Of a stretch of DNA of 5,193 bases, positions 5,151 to 5,193 are shown in pieces. The notes beneath the pieces are model-generated. The model had not been told where the DNA came from. It ran no database searches and saw nothing but the letters and a program-made list of their open reading frames with translations. Position 1 is the stretch's first letter; each line of letters starts with the position of its first letter. The translations under genes and the position numbers were made by a program. Source of the stretch: Chloroflexota bacterium (GTDB lineage Bacteria; Chloroflexota; Dehalococcoidia; JACQUE01); the NCBI GenBank assembly GCA_016210425.1, contig JACQUE010000048.1, positions 1 to 5,193 on the forward strand, in the 5' to 3' direction.

Positions 5151-5193
5151 AGCCTGCCCTAATACGCCACCCGGCGCAGCTTCTGTCTAGAAC

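Noticed and set aside
5159..5189. Promoter for the PAP2 gene (TAGACA and TATTAG on the minus strand)
   Set aside because: The spacer is 19 bp and the -10 matches only 4 of 6; the region is cut at the window edge, so it cannot be weighed properly.

Overview
The window is a minus-strand block of respiratory complex I genes, preceded by a membrane PAP2-family gene. Reading in the direction of transcription (right to left) the order is: a PAP2_3-type phosphatase/phosphotransferase (4328-5140), a 151-bp intergenic region with a good sigma70-like promoter, then nuoA (3805-4176), nuoC (3320-3796), nuoD (2210-3310), nuoH (972-2210), nuoJ (416-919), nuoK (104-415), and the first 28 codons of a small non-nuo gene resembling DUF2007 (1-86, cut by the window edge). 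Every strand-consistent gene fits the same direction, intergenic gaps inside the nuo run are 0-52 bp, and most genes have a clear Shine-Dalgarno sequence, so nuoA to nuoK and the small gene read as one operon.

Together these genes encode the quinone-pocket proteins NuoC and NuoD and the proximal membrane arm (NuoA, H, J, K) of a proton-pumping quinone oxidoreductase. Key residues are intact: the quinone His and Tyr of NuoD, the YECG and FDIE motifs of NuoA, the two membrane glutamates of NuoK, and the acidic loop of NuoH. NuoD lacks the cysteine pairs of NiFe hydrogenases, so this is a complex I or Fpo-like enzyme, not an energy-converting hydrogenase.

The most striking point is what is absent. 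nuoB (N2 cluster) should lie between nuoA and nuoC, but the gap is 8 bp. nuoI (two 4Fe-4S clusters) should lie between nuoH and nuoJ, but the gap is 52 bp. The NADH module nuoEFG is also not at its usual place between nuoD and nuoH, and nuoL does not directly follow nuoK. Both iron-sulfur subunits of the connecting module are thus missing from an otherwise tight and apparently healthy operon, and must be encoded elsewhere if the complex works. Other oddities are that all seven visible stop codons are TAG, and that nuoC/nuoD and nuoJ/nuoK lie in the same frame separated by a single TAG, so nuoC-nuoD is one codon away from the NuoCD fusion known in E. coli.

The organism is a bacterium of moderately high GC, with frequent GTG starts (4 of 8) and canonical Shine-Dalgarno sites. 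The protein sequences and gene content (complex I genes without NADH module, small DUF2007-like neighbour) look to me most like Chloroflexota (Dehalococcoidia/SAR202-like), but this is an impression from sequence character and not a proven assignment.
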